Shown here piece by piece: positions 10,992 to 23,616 of a DNA stretch of 64,000 nucleotides; the first letter of the stretch is position 1; each line of letters begins with the position of its first letter. Under the pieces are notes generated by a model, which saw only the letters and a program-made list of their open reading frames with translations, searched no databases and was not told the DNA's origin. The stretch is from Phoenix dactylifera (Eukaryota; Streptophyta; Magnoliopsida; Arecales; Arecaceae). The stretch covers positions 2,232,001 to 2,296,000 of the forward strand of contig NC_052393.1 of NCBI RefSeq assembly GCF_009389715.1. The letters run 5' to 3'. Both the position numbers and the translations under genes were made by a program.

Positions 10992-13536
10992 ACTACATTT
11001 ATGTGCATATTATAAAAATCAAAGTTACAGGATCCTTTTACATGTTACCTGGAGCAGCATATCCATATGTGCCTGCAAATGTGGTCCAGTTTGAAGAGTC
11101 AGGCTTCAAAATCCTAGCAGTGCCAAAGTCTGAGATGACAGCCTCAAAATCGTGATTCACAAGTACATTTTTGCTTGATATGTCTCGATGTACTATCCTA
11201 GGGTTGCAGTCATTGTGCATATAAGATAAAGCATGAGCCATGCCTTTAATTATCTGGAGTCTCTTAGGCCATTCTAACTCAAGAGCTCTTTCATCACTTT
11301 CTAATATAGTTTTTAAGCTTCCTCTTTCTATGTAATCGTACATAAGAAAAAAACATTGAGCATGGGAACAGTATCCATATAGCTTCACAATGTTCCGGTG
11401 TCGAATTTTCATCAGAGTCAGTATCTCATTTTTAGATTCTTGATCAAAATAACTTCCATCTTCTGATCGATGAGGTTTTTTCACAGCTAGAACTTTTCCG
11501 TTTCGCAGTTGCGTCTTGTAAACAGTCCCACATCCTCCTACCCCAATGCAATATTTATTATCAAAATTCTCAGTTGCTTCAATGATGTCTCTGTAGACAA
11601 TTCTCCCATCATAATTCCATTCTAAAAGCCGATCTTCGCTGCTCACTTGGCTATTTATGATGTGAGACCTCTTCAATCTCCATTTTGAAAAACCAAAGCC
11701 TCCAACTGATACTAGTAGGATCACAAGAGCACTTGGAATTAGAATAATTATGATCATCATATGATGCTTGTTTTTTGAATGCCTCACACTGGTATATGAG
11801 GAGTTACAAGGTGATAGACCTTTTATTTCACCGCATAGGTCTTTGTTATTCATAAATGCATCTATTGAAGCTTGCTTGAAGACTCTGCCATTTGGGAGGG
11901 GGCCTTCTAAATCATTGTAGGATAGGTCAATGGTTGACAAGCTGAACATACTCCCTAAAGAGGAGGGGATAAGTCCTGATAACTTATTGTGTGACAGATT
12001 CAAGCTTTCCAACATTTGTAGATTTCCAATTTGTGGTGTTATCTCCCCACTTAGTGAGTTCTGACTAAGATCTAGTAAACTTTGTAGATGCTCTAGATTA
12101 CCCATCTGATTTGGAATGCGTCCACTCAATTCATTGTTGCTCAATTTTAAGTATTGCAATTTGATGCAGTTGCCCAATTGTGTTGGTATATTTCCAGTCA
12201 AATTATTAGCTGATATGTCAAGAAGTTGTAGATTTGACAACTCTCCAATCTCAGCTGGTATCCTCCCTGCCAAATTGTTACCACTTAAGCTCAAGTTGTA
12301 TAACTGGCCCAGTTTACCTATCTCCTTTGGAATATCCCCTGATAGCTGGTTCAAAGAAAGGTCAAGCACCCCTAGTTGAGTCAGTTCCCCAAGCTCAGCT
12401 GGAATGCTTCCAGAAATCCTATTCTTAGACATTTTTATCGCCGTCAAGTCTTGTAAATATCGCCAGTTCCTAGAGATTTCACCATAGAAATCGTTGGAAC
12501 TGAGGTCGATATACCGTAGTCTTGGATACAGTCCAAATGCTTCAGAGATATTGCCTGTGAACTTATTTTTGTTGAGCCTTAGTCTAGTTAAACTAGTGCA
12601 GTTCGCAAGGCTTGTTGGGATGGAGCCTGTGAACTGGTTGTTATCTGCTGTAAAGAACTTCAGGGAACAGCCATAACATAATCCCTCTGGCAAAGAGCCA
12701 GAGAATTGATTCAGACTTGCATATAGTGCAACCAACTTGGTTAAATTGGCCAATTCTTGTGGCAGCGAGCCTGATAGACTGTTTTCACATATAAAGAGCA
12801 CTGTCAGACTGCTCAAGTTACCGATAGCTGGAGGGAGCGAACCACTCAGTTTGTTTATATGAAGTGCAAGTGTACTGAGATTTCTCAAATTCCAAATTTC
12901 TGGTGGTATTGGACCATAAATCTGATTAATAGAGAGGTCTAGATAGAGTAGCCTAGCCAAGTTTCCCAAGGAAGATGGGATCAAACCATTGAAATGGTTA
13001 TTGGAGAGTGATAAGTATGATAGGCTAGTTAAGTTACCCAGTGATGGGGGCACATGACCAGTGAGATCATTTGCAGCTAAATTAAGAGAGACCATGTTTT
13101 TCAAACTTGCGAGTGAAAGTGGTAAGGCACCACTGAACATATTAGAGGAGAGGTCAAGTGTACTCAGATTTGTAAGAGCACCAACGCCGGGTGGTATTGC
13201 TCCATAGAGTTCATTAAAGCTTAGATTAAGGTGGATGAGACTTGGAAAGGAGGAGAAGCTGAAGTTATTTAGCGTACCATTCAAGCTGAGGTTTTGTAGG
13301 CTTAACCCTGTAATGCTTCCAAGATTGTTGCAAGTAATTCTTGTCCAGTTGCATGGGCTTGTGCTGCTAGCATTAGCGAGCGGCCAAGAATTGAGCGGTC
13401 GATCGGAAATAGTGGATCTCCATCGGAGAAGAGCCTCGGCTTCTGATTCAGCAACTGCTCCATTGGAAGAGAGTGAGATGGCAAGATGTAAGATTAGAGG
13501 GAAAGCAAGAAAGGAGAAGCATCTTGGTGCAACCAT
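9997..13536 (-). CDS. LRR receptor-like kinase, MIK2-type (At1g35710-like)
   Basis: Two exons, 13536-11049 and 10292-9997, split by a 756-bp intron; 927 residues when joined. The splice CCAG|AGCTAGCT rebuilds the conserved APELAYT of the kinase activation segment, which fixes both borders. Order: signal peptide (1-29), LRR N-cap with PCNWTRITC, about twenty 24-residue LRRs (about 75-560), transmembrane helix (about 590-612) and kinase. The kinase has glycine loop GVGGCG, Lys in [10 protein letters not shown] in [10 protein letters not shown] and DFG in ISDFGTARI, so an active enzyme is expected. The family sits in the plasma membrane and senses extracellular ligands; Arabidopsis MIK2 takes part in pollen-tube guidance, wall sensing and peptide-triggered immunity. 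This protein is clearly more distant from the receptor cluster at 30-62 kb. The ligand cannot be told. Confidence 0.9.
10293..11048 (-). other. Intron of the MIK2-type kinase gene
   Basis: GT at 11048-11047 and CAG ending at 10293 on the minus strand. It is AT-rich. An intron at the same codon, just before the ELAYT motif, occurs in the two receptor kinases at 30-35 and 50-55 kb, so this is an ancestral intron position. Confidence 0.85.
10925..10989. repeat. Compound (TG)n(AG)n microsatellite
   Basis: About ten TG units run directly into more than twenty AG units, inside the kinase intron close to its donor site. Likely length-variable. Confidence 0.95.
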
Positions 13537-15481
13537 GGTATTATTGGTTTTGGCAGATGTTGTATGCTGCTGCTGCTTTTAATGAGGTCCGGAGGATGCT
13601 TCTACCGATGTTTCATTCATCAGGTCAACATTTTTCTGTCACAAAATTCAAAGGATAAGATTCAGAACTTTCATAATATTTGTTGGTTTTGTTTAGTCCA
13701 AACATAAAAAAGCATTTTTAATGGGGTAATGAAGTTTTCACGCTGCTGCTGCTGCATTGCATTAGGTGTGAATGTTGTTTCTAGTGATGTTCCATTGGTC
13801 TAGGTCAGGAGATTGGTGCCTAAAAATTCTTCGGAGAAGTCAACTAAATTGCAGTCTCTAGGTTGATTACTGGATCATTTCACACCTACCTACTTGCGAC
13901 TCACTTCTAATAGCTTGGTGTCTAAGAAAAGATTATGGTTTTCTTTAGGAGAGACCTGGGAATTAATTAAGTAAACAGGAGAGTTCTGATGTAGGATGCT
14001 GATGTAAGAAATGATGGAAGGAACTTAAGTTGCATTCGTTCTTTTATTTTTTTCCCCTTTTGATGTATCTAAGTAACACTCAGGGAACAAATATTCTTTC
14101 AGAACATTATGATCTTAGAGAAGATTTTGCCCTTCTGTGACAAGTTTCAATCCACTCTCAAGATATAAAGATTACTCAATAAAAGAGCGGTCCAGTGTAT
14201 GAAGCTCCCACCATTGCAAAATTTGAGGAGGGTCGGGCATCTGCAGCCTTTCTCCTACGTACGGAGAGATGGTTTTCATGATGGAATAATATTATTGTGA
14301 CACCAAGACTCAATCTCAATACAAATATTTACTCAATCCACACTTGTATTAGGAGCATTTTCTTGGGTCTGGAAGAACGGAAGTTTGCCTATATTTGTCG
14401 AGCTAATTATAGTCCTGTCTTTCCTCTTTCCTTAACCTAGCTAGATGGCTTTGATTCAGGCTCAGCTTGGTTAACCTGGTTCCCAAGCTAGGAAATGACT
14501 CGACTGAGATCTCCAGGGGCTTTCAATCAGGAGGAGAAGAAACTGAAGTAGAGATAGTATTCAATACTGTAGTCAATGCCTTCATCCCTCTCTACCAACA
14601 ACTCCAAGAAACACACATCACCAAAAAAACACTCACACCACCACCATAGAAGATAAGCCAATGAGGTGGTGGGGCAGTTCTAAAAAGCTTCTGTGTTTGG
14701 TCTTATTATTGTTTGCGTTCCAAACCAATCCGGAAAACACCAGCACCCGCCAAAGTTCCATTCTTCTTTGCATTGAGCTATTTAAAGTAAAGCAAATGAG
14801 AGAATAAGGGACTTGTAACCAGCAATCAAAAGCTGGCAAACAAATAGGCTTTGTTGAGGCAAAACCATTAACTTGTACATAATACGTGCAACCAACTACA
14901 GAGGCTCCATCTTTCTTGAAAAAAAGGAAGAGAGAGAGAGAGACTCCATGACAAGACTACTGCCGAGAGCTTGACTCATTCATCAAGAGCATAGTCTAGA
15001 AGAAGAATGAGTTGATGAAAATTTATTTGTTTTCAGACAAGTGAAGCCTATTTCCATAGAAGCACACAAAAATATAGTAGAATGTCCTCTAGTTTAACAA
15101 CCCAATCTTCCTTCCACCCAAGTTTGAGCATATATAATATCAGAAGAGGCATTTACACAGTTGGAAATCCATCCTTCTCTGGAGTAGAGATTCATTTTGT
15201 AAATTGAAGGAGATATAAAGCTACTAGCATGTAGAACTTTCTTACAAGTCATATTACAAGATGAAAGCAGAAGTATTTCATATATTTAGAAAATCTACAT
15301 ACATAAATGTATCCTTGACCTCCCCTTATTCCCTATGCTTGTTTCCACAAGCAGGTCCTTGGAAGCAACCACCATGTAAACAGTACAACCCTTAGCTTCT
15401 CAAAGATTCACTTCAGCCATAAAATAAACTGGTCATTTGGCCTTTAATCTGCTGCACTCAATAGATTGAAAGCATTTAGCT
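13537..15481. other. Intergenic: promoter of the kinase and 3' flank of the transporter
   Basis: No gene is recognised. The left part is upstream of the leftward kinase gene and includes repeated CTGCTGCTGCT runs at about 13565-13582 and 13740-13755. The right part (15200-15481) follows the transporter stop codon and should hold its 3' untranslated region. A short AG run lies at 14932-14943. Confidence 0.5.
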
Positions 15482-18400
15482 TTAGGTACACAATTCCCTC
15501 TGAGCATATGGTGCCCCTTGATGCTCCCTAGATGCATCAACTGATTCAAATAGCTCCACTTTGTAGGAGTAAATTTTACTCACATATAAGAAGTACATGA
15601 AATTTAGGACAGTAAGGATGGTAAGGAATCCGTAATAGTAATCCAGATGAGAGGCATTCAGATTATTTAGAACCCACCCTTTACCATGTCTGCTCGTGAT
15701 ATTAGAGACTAACTTTAAGAGAAAACTGCTGAGGAAGTTACCCACACCAAAAGCAGTCAAAGAATATGAAGTTCCCAAGCTCTTCATGCTCTCTGGAGCT
15801 TGGTCATAGAAGAATTCTATCTTCCCCACAATCAAGAAAGCATCAGCCATTCCCATAAGCACAAACTGAGGAATTAGTATGAAGATAGTAACAGGAACTT
15901 GTCCCCCAGTCTTGTCCAGTCCATGACTTCTAGCAATGCTTAGCCTACTCTTCTCAGTTATGGAGGCGACTAGCATTAATATGATTTGGAGAACAAGTCC
16001 TACTCCCATTCTTTGAAGGAGTGTGATTCCCCTAGGATTCTTTGTCCAAACCTTCATGGCCTTCACAAAGTAACGGTCATAGAGAACAACAGAGACAAGC
16101 ATGGATATTGTCACAAATGCTTGAAGGCATGCAGGGGGGATTTGGAAGTGAGGTCCAATGTGTCGATTCAGAGTGGTACCTTGTTTAATAAAAAGGGTAT
16201 TGGTTTGAGCAATCACCGTGCACGGGATGAACATTGCAGTCAAAATTGGAAGCATCCGAAGGATTCGTTTTGTCTCCTCCACTTGCGTCACGGAGCACAA
16301 TGTCCATGGGGTGTCGGAGCCGCCTTTGACTGCAGCTTTATTGAGGAACCTGCGTTTGTTCATGAAAAAAGGAAGCTAAAAGTTACTAGCACTAGATTTG
16401 CGAATAATGCTTATAAAGTTTGGTAAAATAATAAAATAACTTTCTTTATATTTACAGTTAACAGTCAAACTAGTTTTTAAAATCTTAATAATCACTATCC
16501 CAAAATATCTAACGTAATAATGTAGATTTTTTTTTTTGTTGTTGACCACCAACGTAATTTTGCCGGATGGAAAGTTACTAGACTGTCTTGGGAAATAATG
16601 CTTTGCCATTTGGACTATTTATATCTAGACCCCAAAAGTTAAAAAAATGCTAATTAGCCACCAAAACTTCAAGTTCGCTATCTATCTTCATAATAAAATA
16701 ACTAAATTTTATAAAACATCAAAACTACCCTTCCCACCAACTTAGCAAGGGGTGTGGATGGATGCTTTGATATTAGTACAAGTAGATGAATGATAAAGAA
16801 CAGACTGCTCTGAGCTCTATGCAAGATGATGGATGACAGAGGATGGAGTGTTTTGAAATCTATGCAGGCAGATGAACGGCAAAGGATGTAGTGCTTTAAG
16901 ATCTGTGTAGTTGGATGGATGATAAAGAATGGGACGTTTTGAGATTTATGTAGGCGAATGGATGATAGAGGACGGGATGCTTTGAGATCTATGCAGGTGG
17001 ATGGATGATAGAGGATGAAACACTTTAAGATCTATGCAAACAGATGAATGAGAGAAGATGGAGTGCTTTGAAATCTGTGCATGCGAACAAATGACAAAAG
17101 ATGGAGCACTTTGAGATCTGTGCAAGTTGATGGACGACAAAGGATGGAGTGCTTTGAGATATGCACAAGCGGATGGATGACAAAGGATGGAGTGCTTTGA
17201 GATCTGTGTAGTTGGATGGATGATAGAGGATTCGAGTGCTTTGAGATTTGTGCGCTTGGATGGATGATAGAGGATGGAGCACTTTGACATCTGTGTGGTT
17301 GGATGGATGATGTAAGATGGAGCACTTTGACATCTGTGCAGGCGGATGGATTATAGAGGATGAAACGCTTTTAAGATCTGTGCAAGCAGATGGATGAGAG
17401 GATGAAGCGCTTTGAGATCTATGCAGGAGAATGGATGATAGAGAATGCAGCTCTTTGAGATTTCTGCAAGTCGATGGATGATAAAGGATGGAGTGCTATG
17501 AGATCTGTGTAAGTGGATGGATGATAAAGAATGAGGTGCTTTGAGATCTGTGAAGATGGATGAACGATAGAGGAGGTGCTTTGAAATCTGTGCAAGCAGA
17601 TTTGTGTAGGTTGATGGAGTGCTTTGAGATTTATGCAGATGGATGGATGATAGAGGCTGATGTCTTGAGATTTCTGTAGGTTGGTGGATGATAGAAAACG
17701 ATGCATTTTGAGATTTGTGTAGGCAGTCGAATGATAAAGAATAGTGCTTTAATATCTGTGCAAGCGGATGGATGATAGAGGAGCATTTTGAGATTTGTGT
17801 AGGAATAGATGACATACAGGATGCTTTGATATTTGCGCATATGGACAGATGAGAGGATGAGGTGCTTTGAGATCTGTGCAGGTTGATGGATGATAGAGAA
17901 TGAAGCATTTTGTGATATGTGTAGCTGATTGAATGATAAAGAATGAGGTGCTTTAAGATGTGTGCAATGGATGAACGATAGATGAGGAGTGCTTTGAGAT
18001 TTGTGCAGCATGAGTGGACAATAAACAGAGTGCTTTGAGATTTGTGCAGATGGATGAATGATAGATGATGGAGCGCTTTGAGATCTATGTAAGCAGATGG
18101 ATAATAGAGGATAGAGTCTTTGAGATATGTGCAGGTGGATGGATGATAGAGGATAGAGCAATTTGAGATATGTACAAATGGATAAATTATATAAGATGGA
18201 GCGCTTTAAGATCTGTGCGTGGATGAATCATAAAGAATGGAGCGCTATGAGATCACATAAAAGCTACAATCAGGCCTCTCTGAGTCAAGGATATTTTGGT
18301 CTTTTTCTCAGTCTGTTAATGATGCCAAATTTTAGATAGATGGCTAGTTATATTGCAACAAAAATAAAGTTTTGTTGGCTAATTGAATTTTTTAAAACTT

Positions 18401-21400
18401 TTGGGATCTAAGTGTAACTAGCCCAAATTTAGAGGGGTGTCTTTGTAATTTTTCTAAACTTTATTTAGTAGCCAAACTAGTTTTATTTGATATTTGTCAA
18501 CTTTAAAATTTTGTACTACAGTATCTCTATTCCGACCTTCACATGGCAACTCTGAATTTGATTTTCATATTATGGTAAAATTCTAGTTGGTGATTTTGGA
18601 TTGCTAATGAGTACTGATTTAGCAAAAACTTAGAACTTTAATGGTAATGTACTTGGAAAAGAACGTATGGCCATGGCATATGTTCAGTGCACTTAAAATA
18701 TAATCTAAGGTTCTGAGTTCTTGTATAAGTAAAGGTTGTGACCAAATTACTAATGAAAGATAAGAAATTTTACCAAGAGGACCACTAGTACACCACATAT
18801 ATGTGGGATTTTAGGCTTCAATATTCACGAAAGACTGCTAAGATAACGGGACTTAAAACATACAATTATCTCATTCGAGAACTAAAATAATTCTGCTTGC
18901 ACATAATGGAAACAAATGGTGAAGATTGGCTTATTGCCATCATTGTAATAGTTTGTAAGGTGTGCAATGTGCAAGTAACAAAATCATTTTAGCAATTATA
19001 TAAGAACAAGAAAAAAAGGATAAATTTGTGATTTTCTCAAATAAAAGTTAAATTTGTGAAATTGCAGAAAAATTAACCTCGAAATTCAAAGAAAGTTTCT
19101 AATTTTCGGGATAATTGTAGTGTTACTAACCTTATTGAATTGGTGGAGTCAATTCTAAACTTCCCCTTCCTTGTGTACACCTCTAAATCCAGCTCATGAA
19201 GTTCCTTTGGGTCATTTGGAATGGGAAGTTTCCACTTCCTCACTGCAGCCACCATAACCCTAACCATCCTAGTAAATGGACTTCCTTGTGACACCTTGTG
19301 CCTGTAAAATGGTGTGCCGGCCAAGAAAATGATTACTGAGATTATAAGACCAAGAGTTGGAATTCCATATCCAACAGTCCAGCCAACATTGTCCTGCAGA
19401 TAGATCAGGAATGTATTGGCAAACAGTGTCCCCAGGAAGATGCTAAACATCCACCAATTGAAGAAGGAAAGCTTGTGCATCCTCTCCTTTGGATCGAACT
19501 CATCAAACTGGCCTGCACCTATGGTTGAAATGTTGGGTTTGGTTCCACCATTTCCCAGTGCAAGTATGTACAGTCCCCCAAAAAACACACATAGTTGCAA
19601 TGTCGAAGCAGGTTCGCAGGTGGCTCTGCAAGGTGGTGGCTTGAATGTTGGTACAGAAACCGCTAGTGTTAGCAAGCACATTCCCTGTTAGCACATATAA
19701 GATCAGTAATGGCTGCTGTTCTGAAAAATGAAGAGTTTAATGTAGTGCATAAAAGAACATGTCTCCATTTTGAACTCGTCGTCACCGAGATCATGGAATG
19801 AGAAAACTAGCATTACATGGAATGAGCATAACGGTACTCGGTACAGGAGGCGTACTAACACTCAATATGCCAAAAAAACTCCGTGCCGTATCGTACTGAT
19901 ACAGTGCTAGTGTGGCACTAGTACGTGTCCGGTATCAAGACGGTGAATTTTATATTTAGAACCAGAGATAAGGTTTCACAATTAGATAGTTAGGACATAT
20001 GGAGATGAATTAGTTTTTTGTATGAAAAATAAACTTCATGTTCTTTTCATATTTGAAGATTGTGGTCTAGTTCTTATGGTTGATTATTAGCACTGCTAAA
20101 ATGATAGTGCCCTCTTGGAAGACTTGGATCAAATACAGATGGTTGGTTTAAACAGGAAACTGATACAAGTGACTTGGGATTTGGAATGTTTATAACCAGT
20201 TTATGTGTCAACTAAGATTATAGAGGACCCGTTGCCCAACTTCTCTGTTGGCATGGAAAGTTACTGATAACGATAGGTTGAAGAAGAAATATGTAGTGGT
20301 GTTACCTAATGCATGCATGCATGCAAGATGGCTCCAAAAGGAATAGAGAGGAGAATTCAGGCAAAGAGTGAAATGGAGATGAGCAGAATGAAAAGGATTT
20401 CTTATACTACTTCAGACCCACATGTGCTCTGCGAGATGCTTTATATATCAATCCTGATACTACTATGCTGTCCTATTTATTTGGAAACCTATAAGTTTTA
20501 TTGGTATGAAATTATTCTAAGATGTCATTCCAAGTTTCAGCTAGGCATATGAGAAGTTTAAAAAAACATTGTCTCATAATTTGAGATTTCCGAAGTCGTA
20601 ACCAAATTGAAAGCCATACAAGTTTTCTGGGTGGTGTTAATTAAGAGACATAAAACTAGCAGTTCTATTTTCGGCGAACAAGTAGATGATGTGTGTGAAG
20701 ATCCGTGCATGCGTGTATTTAGTCCCACATCGGTTATTCGCTGGATAAATTTTGGATATTTATACAGGATTAAGGAACCCAAATAATACTTTTCGGCTAG
20801 TCATTTTTGGTGAGGTCCTAGATTGTTACAGATAGTATCAGAGCGAACTTGGCCCATAATCTACGTGAACTAGAGGACACTGCAGCACGAATTTTTTAGG
20901 GCTGATCACAAGCCGATCATGGTGCTTGTAATTAGATTTGAATAGATTATTATACTGTGTCTTTTGAAAAGGTAAATTTGTACATCCTACAAAACATACT
21001 GATGAGAGTGCCAACAATTATCTCAAATAATGAGACATACGTGTCACATGTGTCATGCACTTGGATAAACATCATGCAATATGATATGTCGAGCGGTTTC
21101 CTCCTAGTGACATCATGAGAGCTCTTCAACCCAACCCATAGAGATTGGACCATGAAGAATGATTAAATGAGAAAGAGAGAGGACGAATGGTAGTCTAAAA
21201 AGGACAAAAACATCACATGAACAAGTTGTCCAAGATTCGATATTCATTAATGTACTTTGACGCTGATCCAAGAGGTTCAGCACAATAAGTCAAGCAGATG
21301 GTTGGATCAAAAAAATCAAGACTGGACTATTCAGCACACCAATTAAGGGCAAGGGACATAAGTAACCTTGGACAGGTCTGTATGGTTACCTAAGGCCAAC

Positions 21401-23616
21401 GGCAATGTTAGGGAGGAAAAGTCTACGGAGTAAAGACCACAGGCTAAGGACCAATCTCTTGAGTCCAGGCAACTTGGAAGGTGACTACTTTGTCCGTATG
21501 TCCTCATGGAAGTAGATTGAACTGACCATCATTGGTTAAATGGAATAAGAAACAAAATAGCTATATTTGAAATAACAATAGGTGCTCTCAGGAGTATCTG
21601 ATTACTACCTATCCACTAGCATGTGAAATGTAAAGCCTGGTCAGGAGGTGCCACTTCATAAACCGAAGACTCGTTTGGTTCGCAAGAAATGAAGAGGAAA
21701 AAGTATAGTCAACGAAAAAATAAAGAAATACCTCTAGTTGAGTTTTCAAAAAAGAGCGATAGAAAAGTAGCTTTTTTATGGAAATAAGATTTCTATATTT
21801 CATGAGAAAGAAAAACTTATATAGGATATGGAAAAGTCCAATTCTCATCGGCTGAAAATTAGAATTTTTTTTCCCCAAAAATATCCTTAAGTCTGGAGAT
21901 AGTATAGGATAAGGTCTTTCCTTTTATTAAAGGCATAACAGGTATTTTACACAACTTTTTTAGAAAAGTAGATACTCAATCAAACATAAGCCATCTTGAA
22001 ATGTCCCATTTTTTCATAGCCAACCAAACATGCAGAAATTACTTTTCCAGGCATCATATACCCATGCATCAGTTTTTCAGAAAAAAACATTCTAGAAAGG
22101 AGAATTTTTTCCATGAACCAAATAACTCTTGAATGTGACCATGCAGCAAAGCACATATTTTGTGTTCTAATAGTACATGGTGCGAGGCCTATAGAAGTAC
22201 TGACCAATTAGAACATTATGGGTTCTGCTCTAGGTTCTATTCCATGATAATCACCTAAAAGTTTCAAGTAAAAGCTTCACAAGTTGAGTTAAATATATTG
22301 TTAATCGATCACGACGGTATTTTTTCTTTTGGAAAGAGAGGACCGAAGATTGGGTTGGATTCATTAGGCTTTCATTACTATATACGAATCAACGCATCTA
22401 AATAATACATCTATTTTTAAGTTACAATTAGACCGAGTTCAGCCTGAGCTCAGCCTTTCCATAATGAAGGGAAAAAATAACCATAGAGAATAAGATTCAT
22501 ATAATCCATATGAAACCACTTTCACATAGAAAGGCATACACAGTTTTCTTCATTAGCCAGAAACATAAAGACGAAGAACCTGTAACTGGTGCTTAGTAAA
22601 ATTAATTCATCATAACATCTGGAACATAAATAAAGAGGCAATTTTGTAGAAACAATACTAGTAATCATGCAAAGATAGAACCAAAGAATCACAACCAAAT
22701 GATTTTGCTGAGATGAAACAGATCATAAATACAGATGATAAGCAAAATAATTACCACAAGATAGATGGCAGATCCGCTGACAAAGGTCCAATAACGACCT
22801 AGATGGGCATCGGCGATGTACGCACCCAATACGGGTGTCAAGAACACGGTGCCGACCCAGTTAGTCACATTGTTTGATGCAGTGACAGTGCCCTGATGAA
22901 GCACCTTTGTGAGATAAATCACCAAGTTTGATGATATGCCATAGTATGCCATCCTCTCAAACACCTCATACACTACAGCCACCATTAGAACAAATCAATA
23001 ACATCAGAGGAAGAAAGACAAATTATTTAGAAAGACTACATGTTCTATGCAACTATGTTTTAAGTATTGCTGAACAGTTAAACCAAAGAAAAGAAAAAGG
23101 AAAACCAACAACAGTAAATATAAACCTGAGTTTCTTTCTAAAGGGTTTCAGACTTTCAGAAGAGAGTCATTTAAGGGTTTTTACAGGTAGCACAGTAACA
23201 TGAAGGCAGCATAATGGAACATTAGCTATGCAAATCACATGGTAGGTTAAGAAGGCTCTATCAACTATATACTCTTGGAGGCTCTACCATAGTAAAAACC
23301 CTGGCTTAAATTATGCGTGAAGTGTTGAGGAGCAGCTGTTTGTAACTCAGTAGTATTGCAAAAGAGTGTACATAGTAGCTTATTTCGGTATTAAGATCAT
23401 TAAAGCAGAAGCATGAGATGTAACTTAGAAAAGAATATGGGAAATGCTGAAAGCTTTGGAAGCATGGCACAAATGGAATAGTTTGGAGGCATTACCCACA
23501 ACAAAAGAGCAGGCAGTCCATCCTCCTCTTTTGGACCTAAGAACAGGATTCCCTCTTAGATCCACAGAGCCATCCTTGGCGTACTCACCCTGCCTTGTTT
23601 CCAAGCTCTCTGCCAT
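15482..23616 (-). CDS. NPF5.2: NRT1/PTR family transporter, NPF5.2 (PTR3)-like
   Basis: Four exons: 23616-23496, 22972-22755, 19684-19131 and 16349-15482. They total 1,761 bp and 586 residues, the normal length and exon number for NPF genes. Each junction keeps frame and restores a conserved segment (FVV|VYEVFER, YLV|GMCLLTL, SIR|FLNKA). The N-terminus has DGSVDLRGNP. YEVFER holds the ExxER motif tied to proton coupling. SNNVTNWVGT, SFFNWWMFSI and DQAPESMKSLGTSY are family landmarks, and hydrophobicity fits twelve membrane helices with a central loop. Members move nitrate, di-/tripeptides or hormones with protons; NPF5.2/PTR3 of Arabidopsis is a wound- and salt-induced peptide transporter linked to defence. 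The substrate cannot be read here. The usual IGADQFD reads IGAGQFD, an unusual change. Confidence 0.9.
16605..18440. mobile_element. Fold-back type element with a minisatellite core
   Basis: The left flank (about 16605-16725) reads ATCTAGACCCCAAAAGTT then CTAATTAGCCACCAAAACTT. The right flank (about 18310-18435), read on the other strand, gives TTAGATCCCAAAAGTT then CAATTAGCCAACAAAACTT. The ends are thus imperfect inverted repeats of roughly 100 bp around a tandem core. No transposase is present, and a target duplication was not identified with certainty. Fold-back or Mutator-like non-autonomous elements are the closest known types. Confidence 0.6.
16750..18256. repeat. Degenerate 43-bp minisatellite, about 35 copies
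   Basis: The core GGAGTGCTTTGAGATCTGTG followed by GGATGGATGATAGAGGAT repeats every 43-44 bp, for example with starts near 17061, 17104, 17147, 17190, 17234 and 17277. Copies diverge by 10-30 percent, and some have lost a few bases. Open frames rich in HPLSSIHLH on the minus strand are by-products of the repeat. Confidence 0.92.
19685..22754 (-). other. Intron 2 of the NPF gene
   Basis: 3,070 bp between donor GTG|GTAATT and acceptor AACAG|GGAATG. It contains a TRIM-like element at 20714 and an (ATGC)n run at 20310-20326. The phrase near 19850-19930, with repeated GGTACGGTAC-like words, resembles short repeats common in plant genomes. Nothing else was recognised. Confidence 0.8.
20714..20990 (+). 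mobile_element. TRIM-like miniature LTR element, copy 1
   Basis: A 117-bp LTR-like block opens TGTATTTAGTCCCACATCGG (20714) and closes GATTGTTACA (20830). ATAGTATCAGAGC follows, a near match to the initiator-Met tRNA primer site TGGTATCAGAGC. A short internal part follows with GCAGCACGAAT and GATCACAAGCCGAT. The second LTR is not clear. A homologous copy lies in opposite orientation at 24390-24670. Confidence 0.6.
22973..23495 (-). other. Intron 1 of the NPF gene
   Basis: 523 bp between donor G|GTAATG and acceptor GTAG. It is AT-rich with no further feature recognised. Confidence 0.8.

Larger units (their letters stand above)
16350..19130 (-). other. Intron 3 of the NPF gene, holding a fold-back repeat
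   Basis: 2,781 bp between donor G|GTTAGTAAC and acceptor CGCAG. About two thirds is a minisatellite flanked by inverted repeats (see the entries at 16605-18440). Such an insertion would not change the protein but could affect splicing or chromatin. Confidence 0.85.

Noticed and set aside
11038-11049. Kinase gene ending at the stop codon near 11038, giving a truncated kinase
   Set aside because: The stop lies 9 bp beyond a good donor, and the missing kinase end (AELAYTG to the stop at 9997) is found across a 756-bp intron in the right phase.
16946-18161. Several minus-strand frames with HPLSSIHLHRSQS repeats, as a possible repetitive protein
   Set aside because: All three frames are open in the same degenerate 43-bp minisatellite, there is no start context, and the region lies in an NPF intron.
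19850-19935. Possible small palindromic element with GTACGGTAC-like words
   Set aside because: No defined ends, target duplication or second copy could be shown in the window.
20714-20830. Cassandra-type TRIM with 5S rRNA-like LTR
   Set aside because: The LTR lacks 5S promoter boxes and the GGGTGACCTCC-type 5S words, so only a generic TRIM-like label is supported.
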